Shown here piece by piece: positions 1 through 10,658 of a stretch of 64,000 bases of DNA; position 1 is the first letter of the stretch; every line of letters starts with the position of its first letter. The stretch is from Emydura subglobosa (Eukaryota > Chordata > Testudines > Chelidae): the NCBI GenBank assembly GCA_007922225.1, contig ML679970.1, forward strand, positions 24,544,631-24,608,630, written 5' to 3'. The notes under the pieces are model-generated. The model was not told the DNA's origin, did no database searches, and worked only from the letters and a program-made list of their open reading frames with translations. The translations under genes and the position numbers were made by a program.

Positions 1-785
1 TTAAAGCTTAGGGAATTGGCTAATTTTTACTACTGAGATAGTAATTTTAAGGCATTTTCCTGCTTCAACTACAGTTTTGTTCCACTAGTAAGTGGCTATT
101 GCTTCACTTTCATTAATTAAAGTATAAAATTTACATCAGGTCAACTTTTTCTCCTAACTTTTTTTTGTTTTTTAAGCAAAATAAAAAGGGTGACAGCATA
201 ATAGCTGGACAGCTACCAAAAATAACTGGAAAGTAATTGAACAGCTGATAATGAATGTTGTAGGACTTACAAGATGGTGGCAGATGGTTAATGGCAACCC
301 CCTTGAAGGCATTGTCTGTACCCCAACAGCTACTTGATTTATAAGTCTAGTTTGATAGGGGATTTTTCCTCTTCCCATCTCAGCCAAATAATTGTAAAGA
401 AACAAAAAAAAGCCACCCCACTATTGGCCACTGAAAGGCCTAACCTGTTGAACCACAGTGGTGACAGTGTAAATATAAATTATATGTTGTCACATGTTTT
501 TATCTGCATGTGTTAATTTACTCTATTTTTGTTTCGGATGTTAGTAGCTATAGGCATTGTGATTCAGTTTTCCAACATGCTCTTTCTGACTCAACACAGG
601 TATGCAATTTGATGTATGTCTTTTATTCTCAGGTGATTATTTCCTTTATGTGCATGTGTGGGGTTTCAAATACCCCCCCCCCCCATCTCTTTGTAACGAT
701 TGCACGTTTCAGGTTTGGGGATAGTGGTTCTGGGAGAACTAGTGCAAAAATGCATTACTATCAGCTACAGAAGGGAAATTGGTCC
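1..785. other. Unassigned sequence
   Basis: No gene or known repeat was recognised. The open frames are short and lack recognisable domains. A C12 run lies at about 673-684. The last part may belong to the same mobile unit as the hairpin that follows. Confidence 0.5.
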
Positions 786-886
786 TCTCTTTTATCGAAG
801 AGAACACATGGCCCACCCCATCTCAGACACTAAATCCCATAGGGTCTGAGATGGGGCGGGACACGTGTCCTCTCTGATAAAAGAGA
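786..886. repeat. Large near-perfect inverted repeat (hairpin MITE)
   Basis: The 43-nt arms at 786-828 and 844-886 are reverse complements except for a few positions, and the spacer is 15 nt. The arm core reads CCCCATCTCAGAC on the left and GTCTGAGATGGGG on the right. Such structures are typical of short palindromic MITEs. Two short open frames cross it and are artefacts. No target duplication was identified, so the true element may be larger. Confidence 0.75.
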
Positions 887-2576
887 AATCAACCTAACAA
901 CTATTGGGTAGAGATTGTCCTGGTGGATTTTAGCAATAGGTGCGTCAGTGGCAGGAAGATAACTTGATAGGAGCAAATGAGTTCTCTTCTTTTTAGAATG
1001 CCAGGGCTTTCTGCTGAAGGGTTTACTTTCATTGTCTTGGTATTGAGATTGCAACATCTGTTTCAAACCACCAATAAGTCAGTGTCATTATTTGAGCATG
1101 CTCCTTCAAAAACGTCAGAAAATGGTTGTATGACCATCACACTAGGCTATAGCTCTGTTGCATTTTACTCTTCCCTTCACTGAAGTCTTAAATAGTCCAA
1201 ATAGTGGGTAAAAGGTGGAAGGAAAAAGATTAGCATGGATTCAAAGAAATAGCATAAATTTAGTTTGTTTTGGGTGAAAGAAACTACAGATTAGGGATTT
1301 TTGATCCTTCAGGTGGCATTTACAGAATTTTTATATATACAGACCATGTTCATTATAAAATGAGAGGAAGCTTCCATGTATGGACTATTGGAAGTTTGCT
1401 CTAATTAGATAAGGTTGCTATCTGTTTAAGGCATTTCTTTTTGGGGAACACTTGGCAAATTACTCAGTTTAGTAGAGAGCTGTAGGCAGCTGCATCCACA
1501 CATCATCATTATCATCACAATCCCCATATTTACCGTTAAACCTTTTGGCTTTTCCAGTCCTGAAAGATATTCTGACCAGGGCAGATGTAGAGAAGGAATC
1601 AGACAAAAAACAATCTCCATGGCTGCGCTTTAGGCAAACCCTGAGATGGTAACGTAAGGTCTCTTCTATCCTGGACACTTACTGTGTCAATTTCAAGCCC
1701 CTGCTTTATTGTGTCTACCTTTGACATAGCTCCCTTTTTGCATTCTGTCTAGGCTCAGACTGGCTTAGCTGACCTAAACAAAATCTAACCTTCCTCCACT
1801 GCTATAAATAGTTTGGCAAGCTGAAAGTGATGATGGGCAACCCAGTCTGTGGTGAAAGATTTGCTTCCAATGAACTGACCGGAGGAAAATCAGAGCAACT
1901 TAGCTAAATGTTTTCCAGAGCCAGCTGGTGTGCAACGGTAACTAAAATAGGCTTTGTGCTGTGCCTGTAGCCTTCCAGAAACTCAATGGTACCAGCCAAA
2001 CTCAATTTCCCTCTCTTTTCCCTGTCTCTTTACATTAAGAAGAAACAGGACCAGTCTACCAGAATCTGGGCTACAACCTAAAACTGACCCTCTTTTTCCT
2101 CCAGCAAGAATATCTGATGTAATTCAAGAGAATTTCCAGTGAGAATTTTATCCTTACAGAGACTTTCAACAGAGATGGGAAATAGATGAGTTAAAACGAC
2201 TTCGCAGACATGTTTGCCTTTTGTGACAAACCACAAAGATGTGACCATTTCATCAAATAAAATTTTAGATGTCTGACTTGTACTCCCTTCTAAACCTCAT
2301 TCCAGAAGTTATTTTCCTGCTGCCTAAAAATCCAAGTAAAGGAGGTACACATATTAACTAACTAACAAAACCTGCCCAGAGCATGTGATGAACTCAGCAA
2401 CATAGATGTGTGTAGCCATTACGACACAACATATTAAGATGGTTTCTGTTAGGGTAGGTGTTCTTTCCAGGAAAGAACTACATAACATTCACAAAGGCCT
2501 TTGTGGACTAAGATTCTTACCTGATCCTACCTGTAAAGAGCATTCTCTTTAAAGAGGGACAGAGGCAGAGACAAAT
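887..2576. other. Unassigned sequence
   Basis: No gene, RNA or repeat family was recognised. Open frames of 60-78 codons on both strands show no domain and no consistent frame. Confidence 0.5.
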
Positions 2577-2843
2577 GGTAGGTCTACACTACAAGCACTA
2601 CAGCAGCACAGCTGTGGAACTGTACTGTAGTGTAGCCCCTTGCGACAGCAATAGAAAGGTTTTTTCCCCATTACTACAGTAAATCCACCCCATTGAGAGA
2701 TGCTACCTAGGTCAATGGTAGAGTCTTCTGTTGACCTCAGGGTGCCTACATCAGGGCTCAGGGCAACTTACCTATGTCTCTCAGAAGTGAGAGTTTTTCA
2801 CATCTCAGCAAGGTTGACTTAACTTTTGGATGTTGACCAGGCC
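2577..2843. mobile_element. MITE-like element, GTCTACACT-type ends
   Basis: The left end reads GGTCTACACTACAAGC and the right end TGTTGACCAGGCC, which form a diverged terminal inverted repeat. Internal blocks (TAAATCCACCCC, ATTGAGAG, GTTGAC) recur in the elements at 41888 and 55661, so these are copies of one family. I assign it to non-autonomous hAT-like elements common in turtles, by family knowledge. No clear target duplication was found. Confidence 0.65.
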
Positions 2844-2888
2844 AAAGATGATGTTCTTTAGCATGTGACAGAGGAACACACTCAACAC

Positions 2889-3381
2889 AGGGATGTCTTC
2901 ACTGCAGAAGTTAATCAAATTTTCTATACTTGAATTATTCCTCTTGAGTTAGTGCAGCTATATTGTGAAATAGCACTCAAGCTGCTATATCCACACTGGT
3001 ACTTCATTCAATAAGTGTCCTGAGGGCATATCCCATAGTTCTTGGATCTGCAGTAAGCTGAAAAGCTCAATGAATTCTTTCCCAGTTAATTGTAGGAGAA
3101 CTTGTCTGTTCTTCCCAGGCACACAGGGAATTGTGAGAAGGCACTGGAAGATTATTGGCACTTAAACACAGCTCGCTTCAGTCCACACTCCAGCTGGTCA
3201 CGTTAGCACCTGATGAGTTGTGCTAACTTGAGTTTTAGCCTATTGCCTCTGATGGGCCAGTCAACTTGAGTTAAAAACACCACCATACTTGAGTTAAGGG
3301 TTTGTGCACGTGGATAAGATGTGAGTTAGGGGCACCACTCAATTTATAACTTAAATTAACTTTGAAGTGAAGACAAGGCCA
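2889..3381. mobile_element. MITE-like element with GTCTTCACT ends
   Basis: The left end (TGTCTTCACTGCAGAAGTTAAT) and the reverse complement of the right end (TGTCTTCACTTCAAAGTTAAT) match over about 20 bases and face inward. The element is about 490 bp long. It starts some 45 bp after the previous MITE, so two insertions sit side by side. There is no coding capacity and no target duplication could be recognised. Confidence 0.6.
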
Positions 3382-4324
3382 TAAGAGGGAAGGTGCTGCC
3401 GGGTAGTTCAGAGTCAGACAATCAAGCATACGCTCTCTGGGACAGTACACACAGGGTCAGAAAGTTCACCTGTCAAATAACCTGTCTACATTTAAACTTT
3501 CGGCAAAACCCTAGTGGGATTTTCAGAAGCACATAAGATCAGGCACCTAACTCATCAATAAGTTAGTCAAAGAGAAATCAGTGTGAGGAGATTCACTTGA
3601 AAGACACTGGTCAGAATCTTCCACTGAATAGGTATTGCACTATCCAACCCACCATAGCAATGTTACATAAGAACAGTAACATGCAGGAAAGTCAATTTTG
3701 CTTCCAAAACCATACAAATAGCCTTTACTAATACCATTGTGCACCTGAAGCAGAGTTTTAAAAGGCAGCAATACACATTCAAACAAATTATGTTACATAT
3801 TACATTCTAAGTGACATCTATGTCCCAATATGCAATGGCTTTTGAGTACTTAAATATACATTTGAGTTCAATAAAATAAGTTAGTTGTTGAATTGTGTAC
3901 AAAGATCCTTATATTAATCAGGTGCACAATATGTGGGCTGAATTCCAATGAAAACCAAAATATCATTAACTTCAATTATAGTGAATCACAGCTAAATATT
4001 AATAGGACCTTCCTCTAAGTACCTGTTAAAGATTTGGCTCGATCTCATAGGTTATCTTTCATCTGAATTTTACTGATTATGCAATGGCTAGCGTTTAAAA
4101 ATAGCCTGCACCAGGACAAAAGGAAATATTTATTGTAATTGGAGAAGCGTGTCGTTACAAATTCCATTATTTCATATTAGAACCAAAGCCTTTCTTCCTT
4201 CCAGGGTGGAGGCAATAAACAAGGGAAAACATAGATCTGGTGTGATAGATTTCACTCCAAACTTTCAAGGAAAGTATCTTAGGACATCAGTAGGGAAGTA
4301 GTCATTTCTTACCACACCATCATA
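3382..4324. other. Unassigned sequence
   Basis: Nothing recognised. A short stretch near 3515-3570 resembles the palindromic 'GGCACCTAA' repeats seen elsewhere in the window, but it is too diverged to call. Confidence 0.45.
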
Positions 4325-4505
4325 TGTCCGAGGAAGAAACTTTTTGGATGTGCAGTTATTCCCTAAGTGTCCACTATGGGATTTTTAAGCCCTGTCTTCT
4401 GAAGCAGCTGGTACTGGCCACTGTCAGAGACATGAAGCTGGACCAGATGGATCACTGGTTTGGCCCAATAGGACAGTTCCCATGTCCATGGTTTTATTTG
4501 GTCAC
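4325..4505 (+). mobile_element. CR1 LINE 3' fragment
   Basis: The stretch from about 4390 (CTTCTGAAGCAGCTGGTACT) through GGCCACTGTCAGAGACA to the end near 4500 follows the 3' untranslated end of turtle CR1 LINEs in block order. A 73-codon open frame across it is fortuitous. The fragment is 5'-truncated, as is usual for CR1. No intact reverse-transcriptase part is present. Confidence 0.75.
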
Positions 4506-4852
4506 ACAATGGAACCAATTAAATTCAGAAATCCAAATTTGCTAGTCAGCAGCTGATTTTGGATTAGACATACTTACAGAGAAGTAGTGCAGCTAGTTAA
4601 ATTATTTACTACAGGTTTAGAATAAAGAAAATACAGTTAAAATATGTGACTATAGCTGCATGAACACTACAAATAATTTCCCATAAATGTTAATTTGGAT
4701 TTTTAAATGCATTTGCTTCCACTGGTGTTCTACCCCCTTTTCTATTAGCTTGCAGGAATATTCCAGGGAAAGATCCTTAGTATAAATGCTCAGACACAAA
4801 ATTGAAGCTCATCTGATCAAGTATTACCTGAAAGGAAATTTTGAATTGTCAT

Positions 4853-5392
4853 CAAGGGCGTGCACAAGACGGGGCAAACAGGGGCACAGTCTCTCCCCAA
4901 AATCTCTGTGTCCCTGCAGCCCAAGGAAGGAGGAAGCAGCAGGGCATCTGGTTACCAGTGGAGCTCCTCCTCACCCTACCCCTTCAGCCTGCAGCCTGTT
5001 GCTTCTCCCCTACCGCTGGAGTCCTAGGTGTTGCCTCTGCCTCCAACCCCGACTCACTTCACCGGGCAGTCTGCAAAGCAACAGGGAAGCAACAGCAACA
5101 GCAACACCGGGCAGTCTGCAAAGCAACAGGGAAGCAACAGCAACAAGCTGCAACTGTAGGGGTGTGAGGAGAACAAGGAGCTCAGCTGGCATCCAGTCGC
5201 CCTACTGCTTTCTCCCTCCCCAAGCTGCAGTGACACATGGAGAGTGCCACTGCCCCCTCACTACTGGGTGTCCCTGCCAAAGGCATCCTGAGAAATCAGG
5301 GGTGGGGAATGAGGATACCACATGAACCTTTCATGTGTGTGTTGTAATGTGCCCCAAAAGTATTTAAATTTAAATTCCTGCGCACAACCCTG
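4853..5392. mobile_element. Non-autonomous hAT-type element with 8-bp target duplication
   Basis: ATTGTCAT occurs at 4845-4852 and again at 5393-5400, directly outside the element. The ends read CAAGGGCGTGCAC and, as reverse complement, CAGGGTTGTGCGC: short diverged terminal inverted repeats beginning with CA, as in hAT elements. The length is 540 bp and the interior is GC-richer than the flanks. A 179-codon plus-strand frame (4786-5325) starts outside the element and runs through it. It has no transposase motif and is probably chance. Confidence 0.85.
5061..5145. repeat. 45-bp tandem duplication inside the hAT-type element
   Basis: The block starting ACCGGGCAGTCTGCAAAGC at 5061 is repeated from 5106, identically for 40 bases (to 5145). 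The unit is 45 bp, a multiple of three, so overlapping frames stay open. The end of each unit is a CAACAG-rich microsatellite-like stretch, which may have promoted slippage. The perfect identity suggests it is younger than the element. Confidence 0.9.
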
Positions 5393-5400
5393 ATTGTCAT

Positions 5401-6944
5401 AAACCCACCAATTTGAATTCTGAAAGGTCAATTGCAAATTTTACACTTAAATAAGAAATTCAATAATCATCTATCTAGCCCACAATGACCTAAGTCACCT
5501 AATCAGAGAACAGAAACAATACCATGAGAGTTATGTATATAACCCACAAACCCCAAGAATTTTAAATATTCATAATGAAAAATTTGGGAAAGCTCTGCAG
5601 ACCAGGAACATTTCACAGAAAAAAAAATCAAATTTTTAAATTAAATAAATCTGAGAATTTCTCTGTTTGTAGACAAGTAATTTTAAAAATATTCACCTAA
5701 CTATAAATTGTGGTAGCCCTTATTCTTTGCAAAATAAAGACAAATAGGGAAGCAGTTATTAACCTGGTATAAAAGTGTTAAATAGATAATACACTATTAC
5801 TAATTTATTAATACCCTCTTTACTGAAGATTTTGTGGAATACAGGTAACTCTTTTTCAATGCTTGTATATTGTGATATGGCTTGTTGGCGCCAATACACA
5901 TTTTTAATGATACTCACTGAAAGTATGATGTTACTCTACAAAACCACACATATTTTCTCTCTTTTCATGTTGTTTCATTTGCTAGAAGGATCAAAGCATT
6001 AAGTCATTCCCCCCTCCCCCCAACTCAGTCATACAAGGAGCCCCATTCTTAAGTGATTTTTCCTCTTCTCTTTTTGTCTCTTCTTCTTAATGAAGAGTCT
6101 TTCTAAATACAGACAGGGATTCAAAGGTTTCATAATTCTCATCCCACAACAGGTATATGTCTCAGAAAGCAACGCTCTTGATGACTTGTTTATGGGCTTC
6201 ACTCTCCCCGCCCCCCACTTGACAAGCTGCACTGAATATGTTTTAATGTGTCCAGGATACATTTAGAAACTCTAAATGCAACATCTACTCATCAAAAATG
6301 TAGGAAAATTAAGACAAGAGTTCAAGTGGAAAAATCAGGGAACTTTGAAAAAGCATTTGTGGTTACAACTTAAGACTGTCATAGAAAAGAAATAGATCAA
6401 GATAACTCCATTAATGATAACCTCAAAAGCACTGTGAAGCTAAACACTTGTTACTATGGTTCTCGTCTCTAGTGGGAATTCAAAATATTGTTTAAAAATA
6501 AAGGCAAATAAAAGTATAAAATCGGTTGAATTAAGAAACAACGCACGGTGCGTTATTGGCCAATACAACACCTCCAATTCCACCTATCCCAAATTATTCT
6601 TCTGTTTTTCTGACCTGTGACAATGCAAAGGCACTAGCCAAAACAGTAGATGCCAGGAAACTCAATACTCACTGACAATATGTACTATTAGGAAAAAGCT
6701 AAATGAGTCATTTTTGTACTGTTACTATGCCTTTTTCAGTGCAGATTTCTTTCAGTATTGTACAAAGGATATCATGAAAATGATACAATGAACGTAGTGA
6801 TTTTGTAATGCTCTAAATCATATGCTTTTGCTGTATTTGCCACAAAAAAATTTTTATTTCTAATCCGTTTAAGAATGATAATCTGAAAAAATTCAAATTT
6901 TTTCATAGGGTGCTAGCTGCCAGATCCATAAGGCTGTGCATCAT
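5401..6944. other. Unassigned sequence with two adjacent small palindromes
   Basis: No gene recognised. At 6539-6553 lies AACGCACGGTGCGTT, a palindrome with one central base, followed directly by ATTGGCCAAT, a perfect 10-bp palindrome. C-runs occur near 6008-6020 and 6207-6216. Open frames are short and AT-rich. Confidence 0.45.
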
Positions 6945-7020
6945 GTTTTATTAGGTATTGTTTATATTACAATAGCATCTAACATGGACCAGGACCCCAT
7001 TGGGCAGTCAATTTGGGGTT
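6945..7020 (-). mobile_element. L2-like LINE 3' tail fragment
   Basis: The plus-strand text ACATGGACCAGGACCCCATT, with the preceding ACAATAGCATCTA, is the reverse of the conserved L2-type tail (AGCGCCTAG...ATGGGGTCC) seen in other copies at 22930, 27190 and 33660. Only the last 75 bp or so remain. Confidence 0.55.
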
Positions 7021-7309
7021 CAAATTAAACAGGGAACTAAGCAAAATCCCCATTTGTATAATCCTCTTGTTGTACAAGAAAGGAAACCAAATTCAGATTT
7101 CAGTCGCATTCCACCCTGGAAAAAGTCGCCTTTTCTAGTTTGCAGTTTATTTTCAGACAGATGAAGGAAGGAAAGTGAGAAAACTGGAAACAGTTATTGA
7201 AAAAAACCAGGCAGGCATCCAATTCCTCATTCTTCATTTTCTGTATATACAATGAGCCAAATGTGTCTGATGCATCTCCATAGCCCTTTATCTTCAGATA
7301 AAAACTGGG

Positions 7310-7360
7310 GGTGAAATCTGGCCCCAATTAAGTCAATGGCAGTTTTGCAGGATTTCACCT
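7310..7360. repeat. Short palindromic repeat
   Basis: GGTGAAATCTGGCCCC on the left and GGATTTCACC on the right form an inverted repeat around AAGTCAATGG. The same design (inverted ends, central AGTCAATGG core) appears at 25006, 25555 and 34109. These are probably tiny MITE relics. Confidence 0.5.
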
Positions 7361-7496
7361 TGAATGTCTCCATCATAATAGACAGACGGAGTTTAATTTT
7401 TCATGGTCTCCCATCTCATCTTTCCCTTGGGGAAAGACCAGCACTGTTATGCCATACCGGTTGTCCTAATGGATAAGAGACAGTGATTAGTGACAC

Positions 7497-7814
7497 AGTC
7501 TCATCTTTGAAGTGAAGCAGTGAATTCAGCTGCCTTAAAGGTAAGGTTAAGTATATCTTGGCTTGTTCCTTGAACATTATCTTCACGTTTAAGATATAGT
7601 CAACAACATGCTACAGGATCTCCACTTGACTCATGTTAATGTCCTGTTGGATGCCCAGCTGTTGCAGCTGGGAATAACAGTTGTTCAAGTCATTCAACAG
7701 ATTCATGGTTTCTTCCAGAGCTAAGTCTTGTGGTTTCTCTCATGGGCAATAGCAAGACTCTGATCTGAGGCACAGCAGAATACTTTGTAGTAGTTCCTCA
7801 TGGGTCAGAGGCAT
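7497..7814 (-). pseudogene. Broken ID-family (ID3-like) helix-loop-helix gene copy
   Basis: ID proteins are HLH factors without a basic region; they bind E proteins and block their DNA binding. On the minus strand an ATG at 7814 begins a stretch that matches ID3 piecewise. One frame gives FCCASDQSLAIA near the N-terminus. After a frameshift come LLNDLNNCYSQLQQL (helix 1), MSQVEIL, an in-frame stop where a Gln codon is usual, and HVVDYIL (helix 2). A further shift leads to an end reading LCH-stop at about 7497. About 318 bp compares with about 360 bp for ID3. Helix order, spacing and the N-terminal match make chance unlikely. ID genes normally contain introns; none is evident here, which suggests a retrocopy, but no poly(A) tail remains. 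The ID3 assignment within the family is an inference. Confidence 0.75.
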
Positions 7815-7859
7815 GACAAAAGTTACACATTGATGAAGGGTATAGAGAAAGCAGATGGG

Positions 7860-8305
7860 GCATTTCTAACCCTCTCTCACAACATAAGAACAAGAGGATA
7901 TTCAATGAAATTAAAAGGCAACACATTTAAAACTGATAAGAAGAAATACTTTTTCATATAAAGCCACATAGCCACTTGATAACCAATGAGGTGCAGAGCT
8001 TTGCAGGATTGAAGAAAGTATTGGACATTTATATGGCTCAGGAGAAAATCCAGAATACAATAATAAGGATTACAACCAAAAACAATGAGCTAATATCTTC
8101 ATGCTTCTGTATATAAACCAACTGCTAATTAATAGGGAGTTAGAAATAACTTCCACCGAAAATTGTTTTCTTCAGTAATCGAATAATGTAACTTTTCCTG
8201 CACTTTCCTCTCACGCATCTGTTATGCTTCACTATCAGAAGCAGTCTACAATATTGCACTGACCACTGGCCTGACCCAAAATGGTAATTCCTATGTTCAT
8301 ATTGT
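7860..8305 (+). mobile_element. CR1 LINE 3' fragment
   Basis: The text follows the distal part of CR1: AGAACAAGAGGATA, AAAGGCAACACATTTAAAAC, AATACTTTTTCATA, and a 3' end CTGGCCTGACCCAAAATGG...CCTATGTTCAT at about 8270-8302. Only the C-terminal coding end and 3' UTR remain, all broken. It lies about 45 bp beyond the ID3-like pseudogene start and in the opposite orientation. Confidence 0.75.
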
Positions 8306-8449
8306 GAAGCTGGCTGGATTGGGGAGCCATTGAGATGTATTCAGGAGCTCTGATTACTCCCTTCTATACCAATCTCGCATTGGGGGTGTCACACTGGCTG
8401 GATTGGAGCGGGGGTTGAGGGGGGCATTTATTGTATTTTTTTAACATCA

Positions 8450-9425
8450 GTACGTCAGAATCATAATAATTCATGTGAGATATGCCATGTCAGGTACCGT
8501 GAGAAAGGCTATAATGTGCTAAGCAAGATGATGGTGTTTCTGTTCATCTGTTATGTGTGTAATAGAAGTTATGGATATGGTTGATATATCTGTATTTCAA
8601 ATTGTGCTGTGTCTGGGCAACAACCCAAACAGGATGGCTGCAGCACAAGCGCCTATTTAATGGCCCATTAAGGAAACTCACAGGTGACCCTCAGGTGAAA
8701 CTCATGTGACCCTGGACTCCATCTTATTCCTGTAAAATTCCACCAGCAGCATGGCCGACAAAGGCCAAAGGACATAAAAGGCAGCTGCATGACATCCATT
8801 CAGCCACCTACCTACCCTCTGGATCAACTCATCTACAACTGAACTGAAGCTGTGAAACAAAGGAATGAGACTCATCCAGGTACTGGATGTATACCAGATG
8901 AACATACAAGCCTGCAAACTCCACAATTCTACTAGAAACCTGATATATATGGACTTTCAAATCAATTGTACGTGTCTGATTGCTTTAATCCTTTAACATT
9001 TCTCTTATAGTTTGTTTCTTTCTTTTTATAATAAACCTTTAGTTTTAGTTATTAAGGATTGGCTGGCAGCATGGTATTTTGGGTAAGATCTAAACTTGTA
9101 TTGATCAGATACTGTGGCTGACCCTTTAGGGTCAGGAGAAACCTTTTTGGTAAAGTGCATAGAGCTTTAAATAACTGATTTCTTTACTGGACCTAATGAC
9201 TGACTGGGAGCCAGAGACTAAAATGCAATAAAGGAGGCTGTGTATATTTTTATTTTGGCTTCTTGATAATCAGTGTGGGGAATCAGAAGCACTGTTTGTG
9301 GCTGGTTTGGAAGTCTGCCTTCAGCATCACCCACCAGTGTGCGGAGAATCTGTCCTCCTTTTACAGCCTGCCCTGACCTTGGCATTTTCAGATAGCTACC
9401 CTAGGCATGGACGGGTCACACATAT
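8450..9425 (+). mobile_element. LTR-like interspersed repeat (probable solo LTR or ERV-type relic)
   Basis: The segment has a plausible LTR layout: a long non-coding 5' part, a polyadenylation signal AATAAA at 9030-9035 in a T-rich context, then a GC-richer tail ending near GGACGGGTCACA at about 9421. It resembles, from memory, a repeat common in turtle genomes (blocks TATTTCAAATTGTG, GGATCAACTCATCT, GGATTGGCTGGCAGCAT). Boundaries are approximate. No gag or pol remnant adjoins it and no target duplication was identified. The class (ERV or other LTR) is uncertain. Confidence 0.5.
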
Positions 9426-9839
9426 CAGTTCAGGTTGAGGACTTTCATGGTTACTGTCTAATTCTGAAAGGGCAAGGACCTAATTTAACAAGTGACAGAA
9501 TACTTCCAGAGGCTGATTTGATGAGTAAGAAGGTATGATTTTTGGATAAGCACTTGTTTATGGTTTAGAGTAAAACCATACTCTAAAATTGAAGAGGATA
9601 CTGAATTGGAAGTTATTGCATAACACCAGTGAGGACCCAGAAATACAAAGGAAACTAGAAAAGTCAGAAGTAAATATGGGCAAGACAAAGTGATAACTTG
9701 GGAAAACACAATCTGCTACAGTTTAGGAAAAACACCCAAAAAGTGTGATTATTTAATGGAAGTGAGGAATTTTAAAACCACTCTCTCTCAGAATTACTAG
9801 GAGGTGATGATGAGGAACAAATTACTTAAATGCTTGCAA

Positions 9840-10430
9840 TGCAATAGGGTGATTTTAAACAGCACAGGCAGAACCATCACCCAATGGAGCAGGGAGAAGA
9901 TAATCCCTTGCTATACAGCACTAGTGAGTCTGCCCACTAACTACAGGATTTGGTTCAGGGTACCTCAATATCAGAAATAAATGAGCAAATTGGAAGAAAT
10001 TCAGAGGTCAATGAAAGTGATTAAAGGGATTGGAGGGATCAATTTATGAGGCAAGATCAAAAGAAGGAAATATACTTAGAATTGCCAAATGACGACAAAG
10101 GGGGAAATCTGAGCCATCTACAAATATTTGAAGGGTGTTAATATTAAACTGAGCAAGGAAACATTTAGGTCTTCCAGTTGGTATTACTGGGAACAATGGG
10201 AAGAAATTAAGCAAAGGAAAATTTAGGCTGATCATCAGGATAATTGCTGTAAAAGGCAGACAAGGGACTGTAAAATAGGTTCCTAAAGGAAGTGGTAAAA
10301 TTTCCATCCTTTGAATCACTTACATGGATTTATACAATGTGCTTTGGGAACATTTTTCCATTGGCAGGGGAAAGATTAGATAGATAAACAGTTTTCCTTT
10401 TAATCTTAACTTTTAGAATGTTAAGGATCC
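9840..10430 (+). mobile_element. CR1 LINE 3' fragment (older subfamily)
   Basis: Blocks in CR1 order include GAAATTCAGAGGTCAATGAAAGTGATTAAAGG (about 9998), TTGGAGGGATCAATTTATGAGG, ATCTACAAATATTTGAAGGG (about 10117), GGAAAATTTAGGCTGATCATCAGG and a 3' end around GATTAGATAGATAAAC. Family knowledge places these in the C-terminal coding end plus 3' UTR. Many indels are present and no frame stays open. The 5' limit may lie as far back as about 9600. Confidence 0.7.
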
Positions 10431-10658
10431 ACCATATTTGTAGGATATCTTATTTCTGTGAAAAACTTTCTAGAGGCTATCCAAGTCATCCCAAGTGGAG
10501 ATGGCCTTGGCCTAAATGGGTATATCAGCTATTGCTTTAAAACTTTGTGAAAGCATTATTGTACATGGAACTATTTTTTTAAAGTTTAAATATTTCCTCT
10601 TCCTGGTGCACTTAAGGAACCTGAATTATATTATTTAACTGTCAAGAAAATCTACACA

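Noticed and set aside
4786..5325. 179-codon plus-strand frame
   Set aside because: It starts outside and runs through a hAT-type element with an exact target duplication. It has no transposase motif.
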